A stretch of DNA of 64,000 nt from Numida meleagris (taxonomy: Eukaryota > Chordata > Aves > Galliformes > Numididae): NCBI RefSeq assembly GCF_002078875.1, contig NC_034414.1:9981783-10045782 (forward strand), in the 5' to 3' direction. This document shows positions 25,640 to 39,200 of the stretch, in pieces; the stretch's first letter is position 1, and every line of letters starts with the position of its first letter. The translations under genes and the position numbers were made by a program. The notes below the pieces were generated by a model. That model worked only from the letters and a program-made list of their open reading frames with translations, searched no databases and was not told the DNA's origin.

Positions 25640-25806
25640 GTAATGCAGTAGAACAGGCTGCTCAGGGAAGTGGTGGAGTCACTATCCCTGGAGGTGCTCA
25701 AGAAACATGGAGAGCACTGATGGACGTGGTTTAGTGGACATGGTGATGATGGGTTGGCAGTTGGGCTTGATCTTTGAGGTCTTTTCCAACCTTAACGTTT
25801 CAGTGT
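25640..25806 (+). mobile_element. CR1 LINE 3' fragment
   Basis: The CR1 3' untranslated signature is clear: 'gaacaggctgctcaggg' (25,651 on), 'ggtggagtcactatccctgg', 'aggtgctcaag', 'gatgatgggttggcagttgg' and 'gaggtcttttccaacctta'. Orientation is plus. The end has lost the repeated octamer. The copy is 5'-truncated, and about 165 bp is recognisable. Confidence 0.92.
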
Positions 25807-28800
25807 ATCTTCATTTCTCTTCTTAAATTATCTTGCTTGGGTAAACATAATGTATTTTGAACTGACGTTGGTTGTATATACCTTACAAAGTCCTGTACAA
25901 GGCCTGTCAGAAGGGGTTAGTTCAGAATGCAGTGAGGAGGAAGTAAAATCTTTTAACGATGTGTGCATTCCCTATTAAATCAGACTGAAGTCACCACTGA
26001 AGCAAGAGACTGATGCTGGATCTTTAATGTAGGTTTCTGCATAGTACAGTGCTACCTCCAGGTTGGGCGGTGAGGTTTGTTTTAAGCCAGTCGTGTAATG
26101 AAAATATATGCAAGCGTCGTAGCATCTTTGAGAAGGGTTAGTAATAATTGATGAAAGAGTCAATTGCTAGAATGACCTCCCCAAAGTCTCCTTGCTGTTG
26201 CTGAGACATTAAAGTAGCAGAATTGGGATCAAGCCAGCGAATGAGAACTTGCAATTCTGTCTTCTCTGAGTGATTTCTGGTCTGAGCAACTATTTGAGCC
26301 CAGCATATTCTGCAGTATGCTTAAAAGCAAATGTCTAATGAAAAATTGTATTTTAATGCTATGACTTTGGGGGTATTCGACACCTGGAAATATTTATAGT
26401 TTTGCCATTGTTCCTTCCTTCTTTGTTCCTTTCTCTTTGTAGCCATTTTATGTTGATGAAGTAAGGAACGTGATAGGAAAAATCAAAGAAGATAAGTAAC
26501 GTGTTTACAAAACAATTTTTATTGCACTAGTTTCCTACAGGACTTTTATCTTAAAGCTTGAAAAGTCCTTCTTTTAGCCAAAACTTCTTCCCAGCTCAAT
26601 TTAGTGTTCCTCATATCCAAACTTTTTCCACTGTTAACTACAGTAATTCATTCTGGTAACTACCTAGCAAGAAACTGTGGGTATTTTATGCTAGTTACAG
26701 AAGCAATCTGATTTGAATGGTGAATTTTGCTTTCCTGTCTTCTACCTGCATAGTACCTGCCCTTCTGAATGAGAAGAGCTATTGGAATCTAACCTTAAAT
26801 CATTTGTTGAAAGCTGGAAAAGGAGTCAGTGTTAAGAGTTGAAGGAGTTTTGGCTTCTAATCCAGAGTTCAAATGACTCAACCATACATCTGATAAAATG
26901 AAACTTAAGCCTGTGATACTGCATATTGTACAGCACATTTAAAATGCATTTACTTCCCCACCCCAGGAGCTTCAATAGCTCCAAAATAACTTTTAAAAAT
27001 AAATTGTTTATTGAAAGATTAAGAGCATCTTATTGACTTTGCAGTTATGGCCAATTTCAGTGCATTTTTGTGTCAGTATCTAGTCACAGTCTCTTTCCTA
27101 CGTGTGATGGTTTTATTATGCGAAAGAAGGCTACCTCCTGTTTATCCTTCCCTTGCTCTCATCCTCACAGTCCCCTTGTTCCCCCAGTGCTTTGTATGTC
27201 AAATGATCTCCTTGTCTCAATTCAAATCCCTCCTTAAGAGATTTCTTCTGTACCGATTTCCTGTAATGATCCCCCCAAGATATCCATACTGATTTGAGAC
27301 CAGACTTTCATCTACTGTAGCACGTGTGGCTGATGATACAATTTCTGAACCTAACACTGCTGTGTTCAGAATAGTTTAAAAAAAAAATCTCTAAGAAAAA
27401 TATCAAACACTTTTTTTCCTTGACATTTTTCATTGTACCTCTACAAAACAAAAAAGATGACTTTAAAAGCAAGGTAAATGAGCAGACTGATTTCTAAAGA
27501 CTAACTTTAAATATGCAGAATGGATGATAATCGCTTTGCAAATATTTTAAATATGAGCACCGTTCTTTTTTTAAAGCCTTGTAGTATCCTCCATAGCCTA
27601 GTGCCTAGAGAAGTGCAGAGAAAGAAAATGCCTTCAGAATCTTTGGCATGTGGCTGCTTCTTGCACCTCTCTCCAACTTTTCTGCTTTTGCCACACACAT
27701 CATTCTAAACTCTTGTGTATGTTTAGGGCTGAGTGTGCATCTGGGGTGCTTCTGCAGCCAGTGCCCACATCACAGAGGCAGGAGATGGCTGTCCTCAGCA
27801 AGGTTTCCTCGCTTGGGAGTTTGTGCCTGCTCAGTTTGGTAAAGCCAGTGGTTAGCATCCTTGAGCGTGGTGCCAACTCTGCCTGTTCAGCAGAGCCTTT
27901 GCCAAGCATTGAATTAAAATATTACTTTCCTTTCATGCCTTTTACTTAGCTGATTAATTTACTTTTCTCTACTGATTTCTGTATTATCACAGGTGGATAT
28001 ATATTTTTTTAAATAATACGGGCCTAAGTGCACAGTAAGTTGTGGAAGTAAAGGGGTGGATTATTTGGTAGTTAGACACGTGATTAGTGAACTGTCTTCT
28101 ACAGCACCTGTATGCTGCTAATTTCTGCAAATGAGACAGAATTAGTTGACCTTTGGTCTTCTGCTATGGCAATTACAATGTTCAAGTTTCTGGTAATGTG
28201 CTACATGAAATAGCAGGAAATGAGGAGGGTGGATACTCTTGCAAAAGTTTTTGTTCTGTTATATTCTAAACTGACTTTCCCCCTGTATTATTATTATTTT
28301 AGTGTTTATTTCATTGGGGCTGGGGGTGGGAATGACCAATAATAATAGCAATGCAAACGGCACCTTCTCCTGATATAGACTGGGTATTAAAACCCCAGAA
28401 AAGCCAATAAACTCAAAAGGATTTTGAAAAATGACATGATGTTGTCTCCACGCTTGTGAGTTATGAGCACTATGCAAGTATGGACAGACAAGTGCACGTA
28501 AACATAGACTTCATGGAACTGTAGCAATTTTTAATCCTAAGTCTAAAATGTTCACAATATTTCAGTCCACTCTAGTTGAATTTTGGACTAGTGTCTGTCA
28601 TATGGCTTCTGTTTGGAATATCATGCAACAGAAGTGGAGTTATGGCTTTTTCAATTCCAATCCCAGAAAAGTTTAGGTTTTGGCAGGTGGTCTGAACATG
28701 CAAAACAAAATGTTCTTTCTCTTAGATCCTTTGAACTGGAACCTCTGAGATAATAGGGGTATCATGAATATAGATCTATAATCCATGACCTTATTACAAA

Positions 28801-29912
28801 TGATAAATTAATATTTCCAAACCTAATTGCCTCCCTAATGTGTACCCACACCTGTCCTAACTTACTTCTTCCATTTTTCAAACTGCCAGTGAAAACAGCT
28901 GATCACCATTCTCTACTGAAACAAATCTACATGTAGAAAGCAGAATGAATAATAATTTACTATTGACACAAACGAAAAAAAGCCCTGTGATATGTGGACA
29001 GGAATGCTTTGGAAGAAAAATTCTCTAGCCTGAAAGCTTTGAAGAGAAAGCTGTTTAACTTGCAGGCTTCACAGACATTCCACCTTGAAGTTAATGGACT
29101 GGGACTATTATAAATGAGAGAAGAATCTGGGCACTTGCGTTTAAATGCCCAGGACCTCTTCTCCTTTTATGTGAGGGTTTCATTCCACAGTGAGCCTGGT
29201 GTTTTGCATCCTCCACTCAAGCTGCTGTTTCCTTAGGCTACAGTCTCACTGATTCCTACCTGTGCCTTACTCGGGTGAACTCTCATTATAAGTCAGCAGG
29301 AACCTGACCAAGTTAAATTTGAAACAATAAATGTTCCTCTGTCATTTAGGAAAGCATGTCTCTGCAGGATTTGGGCCTGTTAGATTTCCAGCATAAAGCC
29401 GAATTAAATCAGGCTGTGGCCTCTGTGTATCCTTTTGGTGATGTAGCAGGTTTTGTGGTTGTTTCATCTTGAGGTTTCTTTTTGATTTGTGATCTGTAGT
29501 ACTGTGGTAAAAGAAATGAGTGCTCTCCTCACTGCTTCCCCTCTCTATCTCGCATGGATTCTAGTTCAGATATCCAAAGTGCATTTCAGTTCATTTGCAT
29601 CTCCTCCTCATGCGGAAGTTTCAGTTTTATCAGATCATCTTCACAAACCAAACAATAATCCCACTTTGCCGTGTTTTCTCCAGTACTTCTTATTCTTCTA
29701 AGAACTAGGTGATTTCATCAGTATCTCATACGTACGTTGGTGCCAGTGCAAACGGGCTTTGGGTAAAGTGGTAAATAAGAATATATTGATTAGGAAAATT
29801 ACTGAGCTGTAATTTCTCAAATGTCATCGTATAAGGGGTCACTGTGACGTGAAGCTGGATTGTCTACCTTGAATACTTCCAAGATTTTTCTGTAATCCTG
29901 CTCTTCCATTTC
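25807..29912. other. Non-coding sequence holding one exon-like segment at 26.44 kb
   Basis: Apart from the exon-like segment at 26,443-26,499, I see no gene or repeat. Open frames of 60-99 codons near 27.5-27.95 kb overlap one another on both strands and show no recognisable product. Confidence 0.5.
26443..26499 (+). other. Candidate short coding exon (microexon or terminal exon), unidentified
   Basis: A tract of about 30 almost pure pyrimidines (26,411-26,440) ends in TAG at 26,440-26,442, an excellent acceptor. The sequence after it reads in frame as PFYVDEVRNVIGKIKEDK and then a TAA stop at 26,497. Two readings are possible. One is an 18-nt frame-preserving microexon (26,443-26,460) ending at GAA|GTAAGG, a very good donor. 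The other is a terminal exon encoding 18 residues, with AATAAA at 26,999-27,004 as a possible polyadenylation signal. I do not recognise the peptide. Chance acceptors and donors are frequent in 64 kb, so this is a candidate only. Confidence 0.25.
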
Positions 29913-29994
29913 AGAAATAATAATAATAAAAAAAGCAGGATGACTTTTTTTGGTGCCTTTGGATGTTCCTTCAATATCCAAGCATACCCCACTT

Positions 29995-30028
<34 letters not shown>

Positions 30029-30059
30029 AAAAGCAAACCAAGAATGAGCAGAAACCACC
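29913..30059 (+). repeat. Gap-flanking duplication, copy 1 (147 bp)
   Basis: The segment from 'agaaataataataat' to 'gcagaaaccacc' recurs at 30,136-30,282 with the same length and a handful of base differences outside the A tract. Its A tract is A31 at 29,996-30,026. It ends exactly at the first N of the assembly gap, which suggests an unmerged contig overlap. Confidence 0.85.
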
Positions 30060-30135
30060 NNNNNNNNNNNNNNNNNNNNNNNNNNNNNNNNNNNNNNNNN
30101 NNNNNNNNNNNNNNNNNNNNNNNNNNNNNNNNNNN
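30060..30135. other. Assembly gap (76 N)
   Basis: Seventy-six consecutive N lie between two near-identical 147-bp copies that contain long A tracts. The true size and content are unknown. It may be zero or negative if the flanks are the same locus read twice. Confidence 0.99.
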
Positions 30136-30218
30136 AGAAATAATAATAATAAAAAAAGCAGGATGACTTATTTTAGTGCGTTTGGATGTTCCTTCAATAT
30201 CCAAGCAAACCCCATTTG

Positions 30219-30249
<31 letters not shown>

Positions 30250-30282
30250 CCAAAAGCAAACCAAGAATGAGCAGAAACCACC
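30136..30282 (+). repeat. Gap-flanking duplication, copy 2 (147 bp)
   Basis: It starts at the first base after the gap and repeats copy 1. The A tract here is A26 at 30,219-30,244, followed by 'gagaacc' where copy 1 has 'accaaaagc' directly. Other differences lie in the T-rich stretch (ttattttagtgcg versus tttttttggtgcc) and just before the A tract. Differences next to homopolymers are typical of low-quality contig ends. Confidence 0.85.
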
Positions 30283-33200
30283 ACAGTACCAGCAGAACCA
30301 AAAAAAAAAAAAACAAAAAACAACAAAACACAACTACCTCTCTACACAAAACCACTCTGATATGTCAATCTAATTTTGCAGTCCTTAAAAACTGAGTGAT
30401 CCCTAAAAATCCTAGCAGATATGAAATTAGAATTGGCTTGGAATTAAAGTAAGTAGAGGGGGATAGGGAATTTAATGAAAATTTCGGAAGGAAGTTGGTG
30501 TACTTCCAGAAGTATATGACTGGGCTATTTTGAAAGGTGATACTAAAAGAGAACAAGATATGAAAAATCAGAGCAAGATAGTCAAAAATCATCTGTGAAA
30601 AAGCCACGGGTGATTCTTAAATATAGAAAAAAATACTTTTTTTGTGGAAACAGCAATGGTTTCATTTTCCTGCAAGTTTTTAACTGAAAAAATGAACTGC
30701 AATGTAGTGCAAAGAACAGGATAATTGTGAATTAGGAGCCAAATTATGCCAGGCACAATTGAATAAGTTCTGACTTTTCTTACTGACAGACATGTATATT
30801 AATAGTTGGCACTTATTGAACCAAATATGAATATTCATCTTCATTTATATTTCAAGGCCTTTCATTCCTCAAGGACCACAGTGCTTTTGACCAATTTTCA
30901 TCCACATTACTAAAATGACAGCTTTCACTCCTGGGCCCTGACAGAGGTCTGCAGAATTCATTGGAGGTCCTGGGAGGAGGGAACTAGCTCCCGCTCCCAG
31001 CTGTCCACAAACACTCATTAAGAGAGGCAAATATCCAGCAGAATCTCTGTGAGAATTTTTAATCACGCAAAGGCTCTGCTAATTAGGTAGCTGATGGGGC
31101 ATAGAGAGCACAAGGACGAATTCTTTAAACAAAGGACTAGAAACTTTAAGAGCTTTAATTACTTGGGCACAGAGTTCATTTCAGAACTTGGGAGCAAATT
31201 ATTCTAATAACAATAAGACTGAGCAGCAGGCCATATCAGTGAGAATTGTGTAGGAAAGTTTGGTTTTCTTGGGCTGTCACGACTGTGATTGGAACATATG
31301 GGAAATTATGGGAGTTATAAAGATATTATTAATAAAAGACTTCATTGTGAAATGAATGTGATGTACACAGTTTCCTGATGCAGATGTGCATTCTGTTCAT
31401 CTTTTCGGTAAGTACTGCTTTGCCAGAGGGTAATACAGCACATTTTATACCTCAGAATGTGCATGTAGCATGAGAGGTGTATATTTTTACACAAATCAAG
31501 AGCAATTGCTATTTTCAAAACAACCCCCCTCCCTTTTATTTAGTGCAGGCTGTCTCCAAAGCCTAAAGGCTGGGAATATGTTGCTTTCTGTTCGCTAGAA
31601 ATAAACCCATTTCCCTGGCTGAAAATTAAGGGTTTGTTCTTTTGTTTGCTTGGCAAGTGCGTAAATAGCTTGGCTACATTGTATGTTTTCTGCCAGGACA
31701 CTTTCGAGGCTAGAACAATTTCTAGGATCCTTTCTCCTAAATGGAAGAAGGAAGAGAGAGAAATTACTAAGGGAGAGGGAAAATCAGAGAGCTTAAATGA
31801 CCCAAACTAGGAATCTCTGCCCTTGCCTACCAAGGAAAGAGTATAGAAAGTATATAGCTGTCCCTTGGAAACTGGGAAACAGCTGACGGGCTGCTTACTC
31901 ATATCAGTTATCAACTAAGAAGTGTTAACAAGCTGATCTGGGATTGCGTACAGGAGGACACGATCTGCTTCTGTTCTGGACAAAAAGTTAACTTCCTTTA
32001 GGCAGAAACTGGGGCGACCAGGCAGGAGGGAAGGGAAGCAGCGCTATAAAAGGTTTGTTGAGCTTGGAATGGCCATGCAGTTGTTTTCTTGTTTTCTTTT
32101 TTTTTTTTTTTTTTTTTTGAATGGAGGTCCACCATACCTGCTCTGCAGATTAAGTGCCTGTGGAGATGGACATTGGATTTTCTCCCTTTTTAATTAAGGA
32201 GTGTAACTTTTCTGAGGATTGGTTTCTGACAAGGAGCAAGCTGGTAGCTTTTACCATGTGTGTGGTATATTTTCAAAAAGAATTTGCAATGGCTTGGGTT
32301 TTTTTTGTTTTTTTGTTTTTGTTTTTTTCCTCAGTGGATATAGTGCAAGCCATATATGATGGTTACTTGTATGTTAAAATGCTCACTGAGACTTTAGTAT
32401 CCAAGAGTGAAGTACAAACTTTACAGCTGGGGGACTGGCTCCTTGCTGGTAGGGTGATAGTTCAAATGTGTCAATCGATCATGCCAGTATTGCCATGATT
32501 TGCTTCAGGGAGGTGCAAAGGGACAGGTGGAAATGTAACTGGTGATAATTGAGGGCTAATTATGCTCAGTGAGCAAATGGTGGATGGGTGTTCAGAGCTG
32601 CAGGAAGAAATTAGAGAAGAGGGGAGAAAAATATCTGCTAAGGGAATTGGCCAAAGATAAAGCGTCAGATTTAGTCTTGAAACTTGAACAATGCTTCTGC
32701 TTGTATATGACATGGTGTTTATTGCATATTTTAACCACCATGGGGGGGGACAGGAACAGCTAAGGAGAAGCAGCTGCAGTCGGTGGCTGTAGACAAGCTC
32801 TCATCTTGTGGGGGCTCTCCACATGTGGATAAAGAGGTGGGAGTGCAATAAGCACTCCTGAGCCATCGTATTAGGAAGTCCTTCTGCTCAAGGTCCCTCA
32901 GCTGCTTGAGTAACAAAATGTAGCTCTGAGAGAAGAGCTTTTGCTGCCTGGTTTTGTCATAATTCCCATGGCAGCAGGCTGTGCTGACATGCAGGAATAA
33001 TTCTGTCACCTTAGTTCCTGACATTAGTGGCAGCAGTTACAACAGAATAAGCAAATACATTAAGGGGCGAATGTAAATGGGAGAGCCCCGCATCGTAACT
33101 TTTATAAAACAATTCCTTGTGTAATGCTTAAAAGCACTTAAGCTTCAGGTACACTGTGCTACTGTTCTCTCCTGGATCCTTCAGGGGAGTTGGAATAAGT

Positions 33201-36200
33201 GTAGTTTGATGTTCAGTTCATGTGCTGTTCTGTTCTGTCTGCTGCTCTTACCCGCTTGCAAGTCAGGTCATCGACAGTACTCTCCCAAGTTTGAAAACAC
33301 TGCATTTAAAAACAAACAAAAAACTCAGAATTACGCTCCTATGGCAGATAACTTTAAAATGCCTGTGATTTAGCAGTTCTGGACATCTTACAGCCCAGAA
33401 TCCAGACACCTACCTGAAAAGGAGTTTTTTTTATTTTGCGTAAAAATATACACAATCTACTTTTTTAAAGTAAGCGCCACAATAAAATAATGATTTACTA
33501 TCTTAATCTAAAAAGTGTTACAAAACAAACATTGCACAACAAAGTTTAGTTTTTTTTCTTTGAGGAAAAAGGATTTGTGGCAAAGGTGCATGGCCCTGCT
33601 ACCTCAACTTATTTGATGTGACTCAGATCAGAAATGAAACTCCTGTTTTTCTGCAGTTCTTCCATACATTAGATCTCATTATAAACTGAGTCCTTTTGTT
33701 CTTTGTCTTTGCTTGTAGCCCGTTTTGTAAATGCTCTCTGAAGCTATGTTCTTTCAGCCTGCACAGAGACTTAGCAAAAATAAAAATGTGTTAAGAAGAT
33801 GCTCAAAGAACTGGTTTGCCAGCACTGCACACAAGTGGCAGTGGATCCAAGTAGATCTAAGTTTTAAATGGATCCATTTTAGACATATAGTCAATATCAA
33901 GATACTGTATAATATGGACACTTTTGCTCAGAAAGGTGTCTGTCCATGCAGGTATGCAACATCTGTAAAATGTTCTGTTTTCTTTAGGAAAAAGTCATTC
34001 ATCATGTTACAACCACTGTCCAGTGCAAAGCTGATCAAGAGGCGTAATCATTAATTCATATCTGTCCTTGAACGTCAACTCTGGGGATGATTATCGTTTA
34101 TAAAAGAACAATAAAAATATTCAAATAGTTGAATATGTGAGTCTTCAGAGCCACCCTCATGCAATTCTGAGGGAATTTTCTGTGAAATAGGAATGCAAAG
34201 GAGCTACAGGTTGAATTGCTTCATGCTGGGGAAAACAATCTTGGAATTGCAGAAACTGCTAATGTCTCCTGAGTGCAGTCTCTTCTCTGGAAAGAGAAAT
34301 AGGAGAGCGAGGGAGAGTGAGGATATTTCTCTTGATATATTCAGGTATTATGCTGGGTTTACAACAAAACGCATCAATGCTGGAATTCCCAATGCAGAAA
34401 GAATTGGTTTTGTATTTGTATTCCTCCCTTCCATTTTAACAGTTGTGTTAGATTCTCTTCAGGAAAGAAAATGTGAATATCAGTAAATTTATTGTTTGTT
34501 AGCAGTGCTTAGAAAGAGAGATCAGCAGGTTTGTATGGATAAGGCAGACCTAACAGATCCAATACAGATTGCACGTTTAAGATGCTGATTGAGAAGAACT
34601 TTCACCCTAACTGTCCTATTCTAATCCTCTGTAGGATTTCCCTCTCTCCATTTGGCGCTGTGACTGGGCCTTTGACAAATGCTCAATTTGGAGTACTCAA
34701 GCTTAAAATTGAGACTTTTAAAAATCTTTAATTAAGGCTAAGCGCTAGTTCCTCATGCAGTTCATTGTTTTGAACAAGGAAGCAGGACTAAAGAGTTAAC
34801 TGCTTCCAATTGTAAGTACATCAGTGGCAGGCACATTACAAAGCTCTATAGAATCCTGTAGAGTAAATGGTGGACAGCTCATCACAATTAGGCATGGTCA
34901 TAATGAAGAGCCAGCAGAGAGAAAAGGGCATGGGGAAAAACAGACCTTTTACAAATGTTTTATATGAAGAGAAATTATAGCTAAAAGGGATAGTTAATTA
35001 GTTTACAGAATAGGTGATAATGCCTTCTTTTTGCAGAAAAGGAAAACTTTGAAAGCACAGAAAATGGGAGAGTTTCTAGCTGCTGATCTGGAAAAAGAGA
35101 AAACAATTCAAAGCAATACTGTACGTGGGTGTTTCTCAAAAGAGACTGTGGTGGGAAGCGTGTGATCTGAGTAATTTACTCTTAGCAGAGACAGTATGCA
35201 CTGTTGTATTTAGCAGAGACCCTGCATGTAGCCTTGTTTTCATGGGAATGCATCTGTATTATTACAGATGCTTGTCAAAGACATAGATGCTTATGGTCCT
35301 TTTCCCAGCTTTGCATACACTTAGGAAGGCAAAACCCCATCTGGCCTGTGCTGAGAAGGTAGTATTGAGGAACAAGGTTACAATCAGGCTTGTGCTCTAG
35401 CCTTTCTGCAGTTTGCTGGCTGACTAGCCACCTGCAAAAACAACATTCATTCTGAAATACCTTATTTGGGGGAGAAATAAAGGATAGCAGTGATCTGTAT
35501 CATGGCACTGAGCATCAGCATGTGTAACTGGAAGTATAGTGGTGCCTGTGAGATACAGCCTGATGCTGTATGATACAGTATATTCTACAGTGATACAGTA
35601 GGATGCTACCTGGAGATGGAGCTTTTCTAGCATCAGTGAAGCCTGCCAGGATCTCTTCTTTCCGCAACCACCCTATGTGCAGTTTGGATGAGGTAGATCT
35701 GTGTGCTGTTAATGTATACACAGCCTCCACATAGAATCACTCTTGTTTGAGTGTGTGAGATGGTGGGCATTTCTTGCTAAAGTCAGTTGAGTTTCATGCT
35801 GCTGGGGTGAACGTGCTTCCTCTGCTGCTCACTTGGATGCTTTCTAGGTTGTGCCATAGTTCCTGAGAATGGCAGCTTAGATGCAATGTTTATTTTGTAG
35901 TCTGGGATTTAGAAACTGCAGTTGACGCTCCCTATACCTACTATGGAAATGACGTTGTTTAGCGCTATTTCTTGGCACGTGGCACAAAATAAATCTCATT
36001 ATGGCAGAATGTGTATTATCATGCCCTGTGCTTGCAGAGAGGAAATATATTTGTACTGAGAGCCTAAAACGCTAAGTGGGTTCCTGTCAGTGGGTAGCTG
36101 TTACGGGACTGCTTCAGTCTCGTCAACCCAGGAGAAAGCAAAATGGCCCGTAGAGAAGTAATGAGGAGGCTAGACAGTTACGTTCACTCTACGTCCTGGC

Positions 36201-39200
36201 ACATCTGAGCTCTGTTAGTACCGCTGCAGCCCTGCTTTTGCAAGTTGCCTACTATTGCCTTCTCCCTCAGCTCCAAGTGTAAACAATGTTCAGCTGCATA
36301 TCCCCAGAGCTGTGGAACTGCCTCAACAAGCCATTGTTTCTCTTGTGTTTTTGTTAAAGCTGGGATATGTTACCCAGGATTTTAAAAAGCACTTGAAGTT
36401 AGTCTACTGTTATTGAAGTTGATTGTAAGACCTGTGTGGGAATAAAGTTAGCCTTGTTTTCAACATTTCCAAAAATCCTTCCTGGAAAATATTTGATTAT
36501 TTTTGTTACTTGGATGCATTTGCTTGTCCTGCTCTTATAGGCAAAATTATAGAAAAAAACTTTCTTTCAGCATTGTTTCCTTGCAGCCCTCAATATCAAT
36601 GTTTTTCTGACTTCCCTTTTCTTTAAGTCCTCAGATCAAATTCAGCATCTCAGGATATGCAGATAAAATGGCTTTATGCCCCAATTGCATTTGTCCTGAA
36701 TGTGGACAAACATTAAAAATTTAAAAGATAAAACTGGTGTTGATGGCTTTATTGGGATGTTTGTGAATATAAGCCCTTTAACAATTACACTTTATTAGTA
36801 CAGATGTGTGTCAAAGAGAAACCAGAACCAGAGAAGACAGGTGTAAAATTGTAAGTTGTATCCAAATTAGATTTATCAGGTCTTTTGAAACACTTCTGAA
36901 ATTGTGTTTGGTGGGAGAAAAAGACATATTTGTATCACATAGTATAAAAATGAAGCAAAGCAACATTTGCTGGGGGCTTGTCTTAGTTTAGATTTAATAT
37001 AGTGCTGGTGTAGGCTGTGTGATATCAAAAGGAAGAATGAAGTCTGGTGCTAGAAGGATAACAGCTACACAACGTTATTCTGAAAGATACTTTTGTCCCT
37101 AAAATAATAATATGCAGATAAAACATTGCAAGAAAGGCTTATGCGAAAATTTGGAAGGAATGAATAGGGTTTTGTATCATATTAATAAAAATAAAATCCT
37201 AGGGTAAAATAGGAAGTTGGAAGAAAATGTATTTTTCCACTCAGCCTTCTAAAAGTAAATTATTGTTGCTTTCATATCCATGGTTATGTAGAGACTACAA
37301 TTTCAATAATTTATTCAGCTTCTCTGCAGAAAGCTATCCTCGGGCTGTAAAAAATCTCTTTAACTCTGGTCTTTAGGTGGGTAGTGCATCCGTACCATAT
37401 CAGTCCACATCTGTCATTTTACGGAAATATCCATCTCAGAACCGGAAACCTCTGAACTTCAACAAAATAGAAGGAAAGTTCTTTCGTACGCTGTCCAGGA
37501 GCTGGGACAGAGAATTAAATGTCTTTAGAAGACAATTTCTATTAGATTTTTTTTTTTAAACTGTGTGGTTAAGCAGGGAGGCAAATTTGGAGGTGAACCA
37601 AACCCAAGATTACATAGCATGCATTACCCTGGCATAAGAAGAATATATTTGAGAGAAAGAGAGGAGTGAATAGTAATAAAACTTAAGACTTTTAAAGGCT
37701 ATAGTGAGAGGGAGAGGTAACAATTGAAGAAGGCCAGACCTATAATGTTTCCTTTGCAGTTGAAGCAAAGTTTTAGGAAGGTCTTCTACTGGACTGTGGA
37801 ACTATGCCCAGCGTATTCTGGGGAAAGTCCCAGTCAGTTGTCCAGTAAACCCTACTGTAAGATGGTTAAGATGAACAGGCTTAAGTAAGACTGTAGGCTC
37901 ACTGACAACAAAATCTCTGCTGAATTGCACCACGGATATGGGCAGTTGCAATATAGAAATCTCACTTTTAGAAAGGGTTTGGTTTTTCTGGAATGTTATT
38001 TGATAAGACCTAACACAGCAGCCTGACCTCCTTGCTTCTGTAGTGATGGTTAGAAAGTTCACGTTTCCTGTATCAGACTGTGTCTGTAAACCAAGCTTTC
38101 TCACGGGCTGCCATTTAGGTAAACAGTAATATTCATGTCACGCTTTGGTGTCTCAAACATCTAGCCCTGTTTGCTAAAATTTAAATGCTGGTGTTTAGCT
38201 AGGAAGTGTTCTTTGTGAACAGGTATTTTTGTCACATCAAAATCTACCAGAATTCTTTTAACGGTGAGATTTATTCTTAATTGAAAATGCATTATTTAAT
38301 CTAGAGTTTAAATGTAGTTACATGTGCCAACTTAATGCCACAAAATAGCCTAAGAATATTCTTAAGCAGGATGTCAGCTAAATTTTATTGCAGGTCCATT
38401 AGTATTACCATTAAGCTGCTGACTAAAGGTCATAATGAATACTTACTATTTTATATCACCCAGGAGGTACTAAGCACAGCTGGAGTCTATTTCACTACTT
38501 GAACACATATAATACTTGACAAATCGGTGGATATGTCCATCTTATCAAAGCACTTTATCTGCCCAAGTATGTAGCAATTCTTCTAGCATGCATTGCATAA
38601 CAGACTGCGGAGTTTAAAACAAAACAAGCTCTTATTAAATGGCTAGCTGTTACAGTTCTATTTTAGATACTGCCTGTAATTTTGTGGTTGCACATATACT
38701 TTGAAAACTCAGGTTTTTTGTGACTTTTGCTTACCAGTTTAACAAGTAGGAAAAGTAGTGTTGATATTTCTGACGCTAAAGATGATGGAAAAATTGTTTT
38801 GGAGGTCTTACCTTGATGCTTTATTGATATTGTTTTCCGTATTTTCTTAGTTATCCCACATCATTCCACCTATTGAGGTCAAGTTCTGCTGGAACAGCAA
38901 GATTATATCTTTTGTACAGTTAATATATTTTTTTAAACAGCTGTTGCAAAATAGTCCTTAACAATTCACAAATCAGTTTTGTGCATTCAGATTGGATTTT
39001 TTCAAAGGCATTTAGTGAAAAATTTATCAGAAGAGATGGTTTAATTTATATAATTACTTAAACTTTCTTATCTCTTATTCCTTGTGAGGTGTGTGAGCAG
39101 GATGAATTTGGGATCTGTTCAGCTGTTATCTGTTTAATGGGTTCTCTATAGTTCAATATAATTTGCAAAAGAGAGGCTTTGACTTAAGAATTGAAATACT

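Noticed and set aside
29950..30395. Open frames through the A tracts and the N gap
   Set aside because: They are poly-K/poly-F translations of homopolymers, with unknown residues across the gap. They are not genes.
31366..31408. Possible tiny exon between gatgcag and TTTTCG|GTAAGTAC
   Set aside because: The donor is good but the acceptor has a poor pyrimidine tract and no frame evidence. Donor-like hexamers are frequent by chance in 64 kb.
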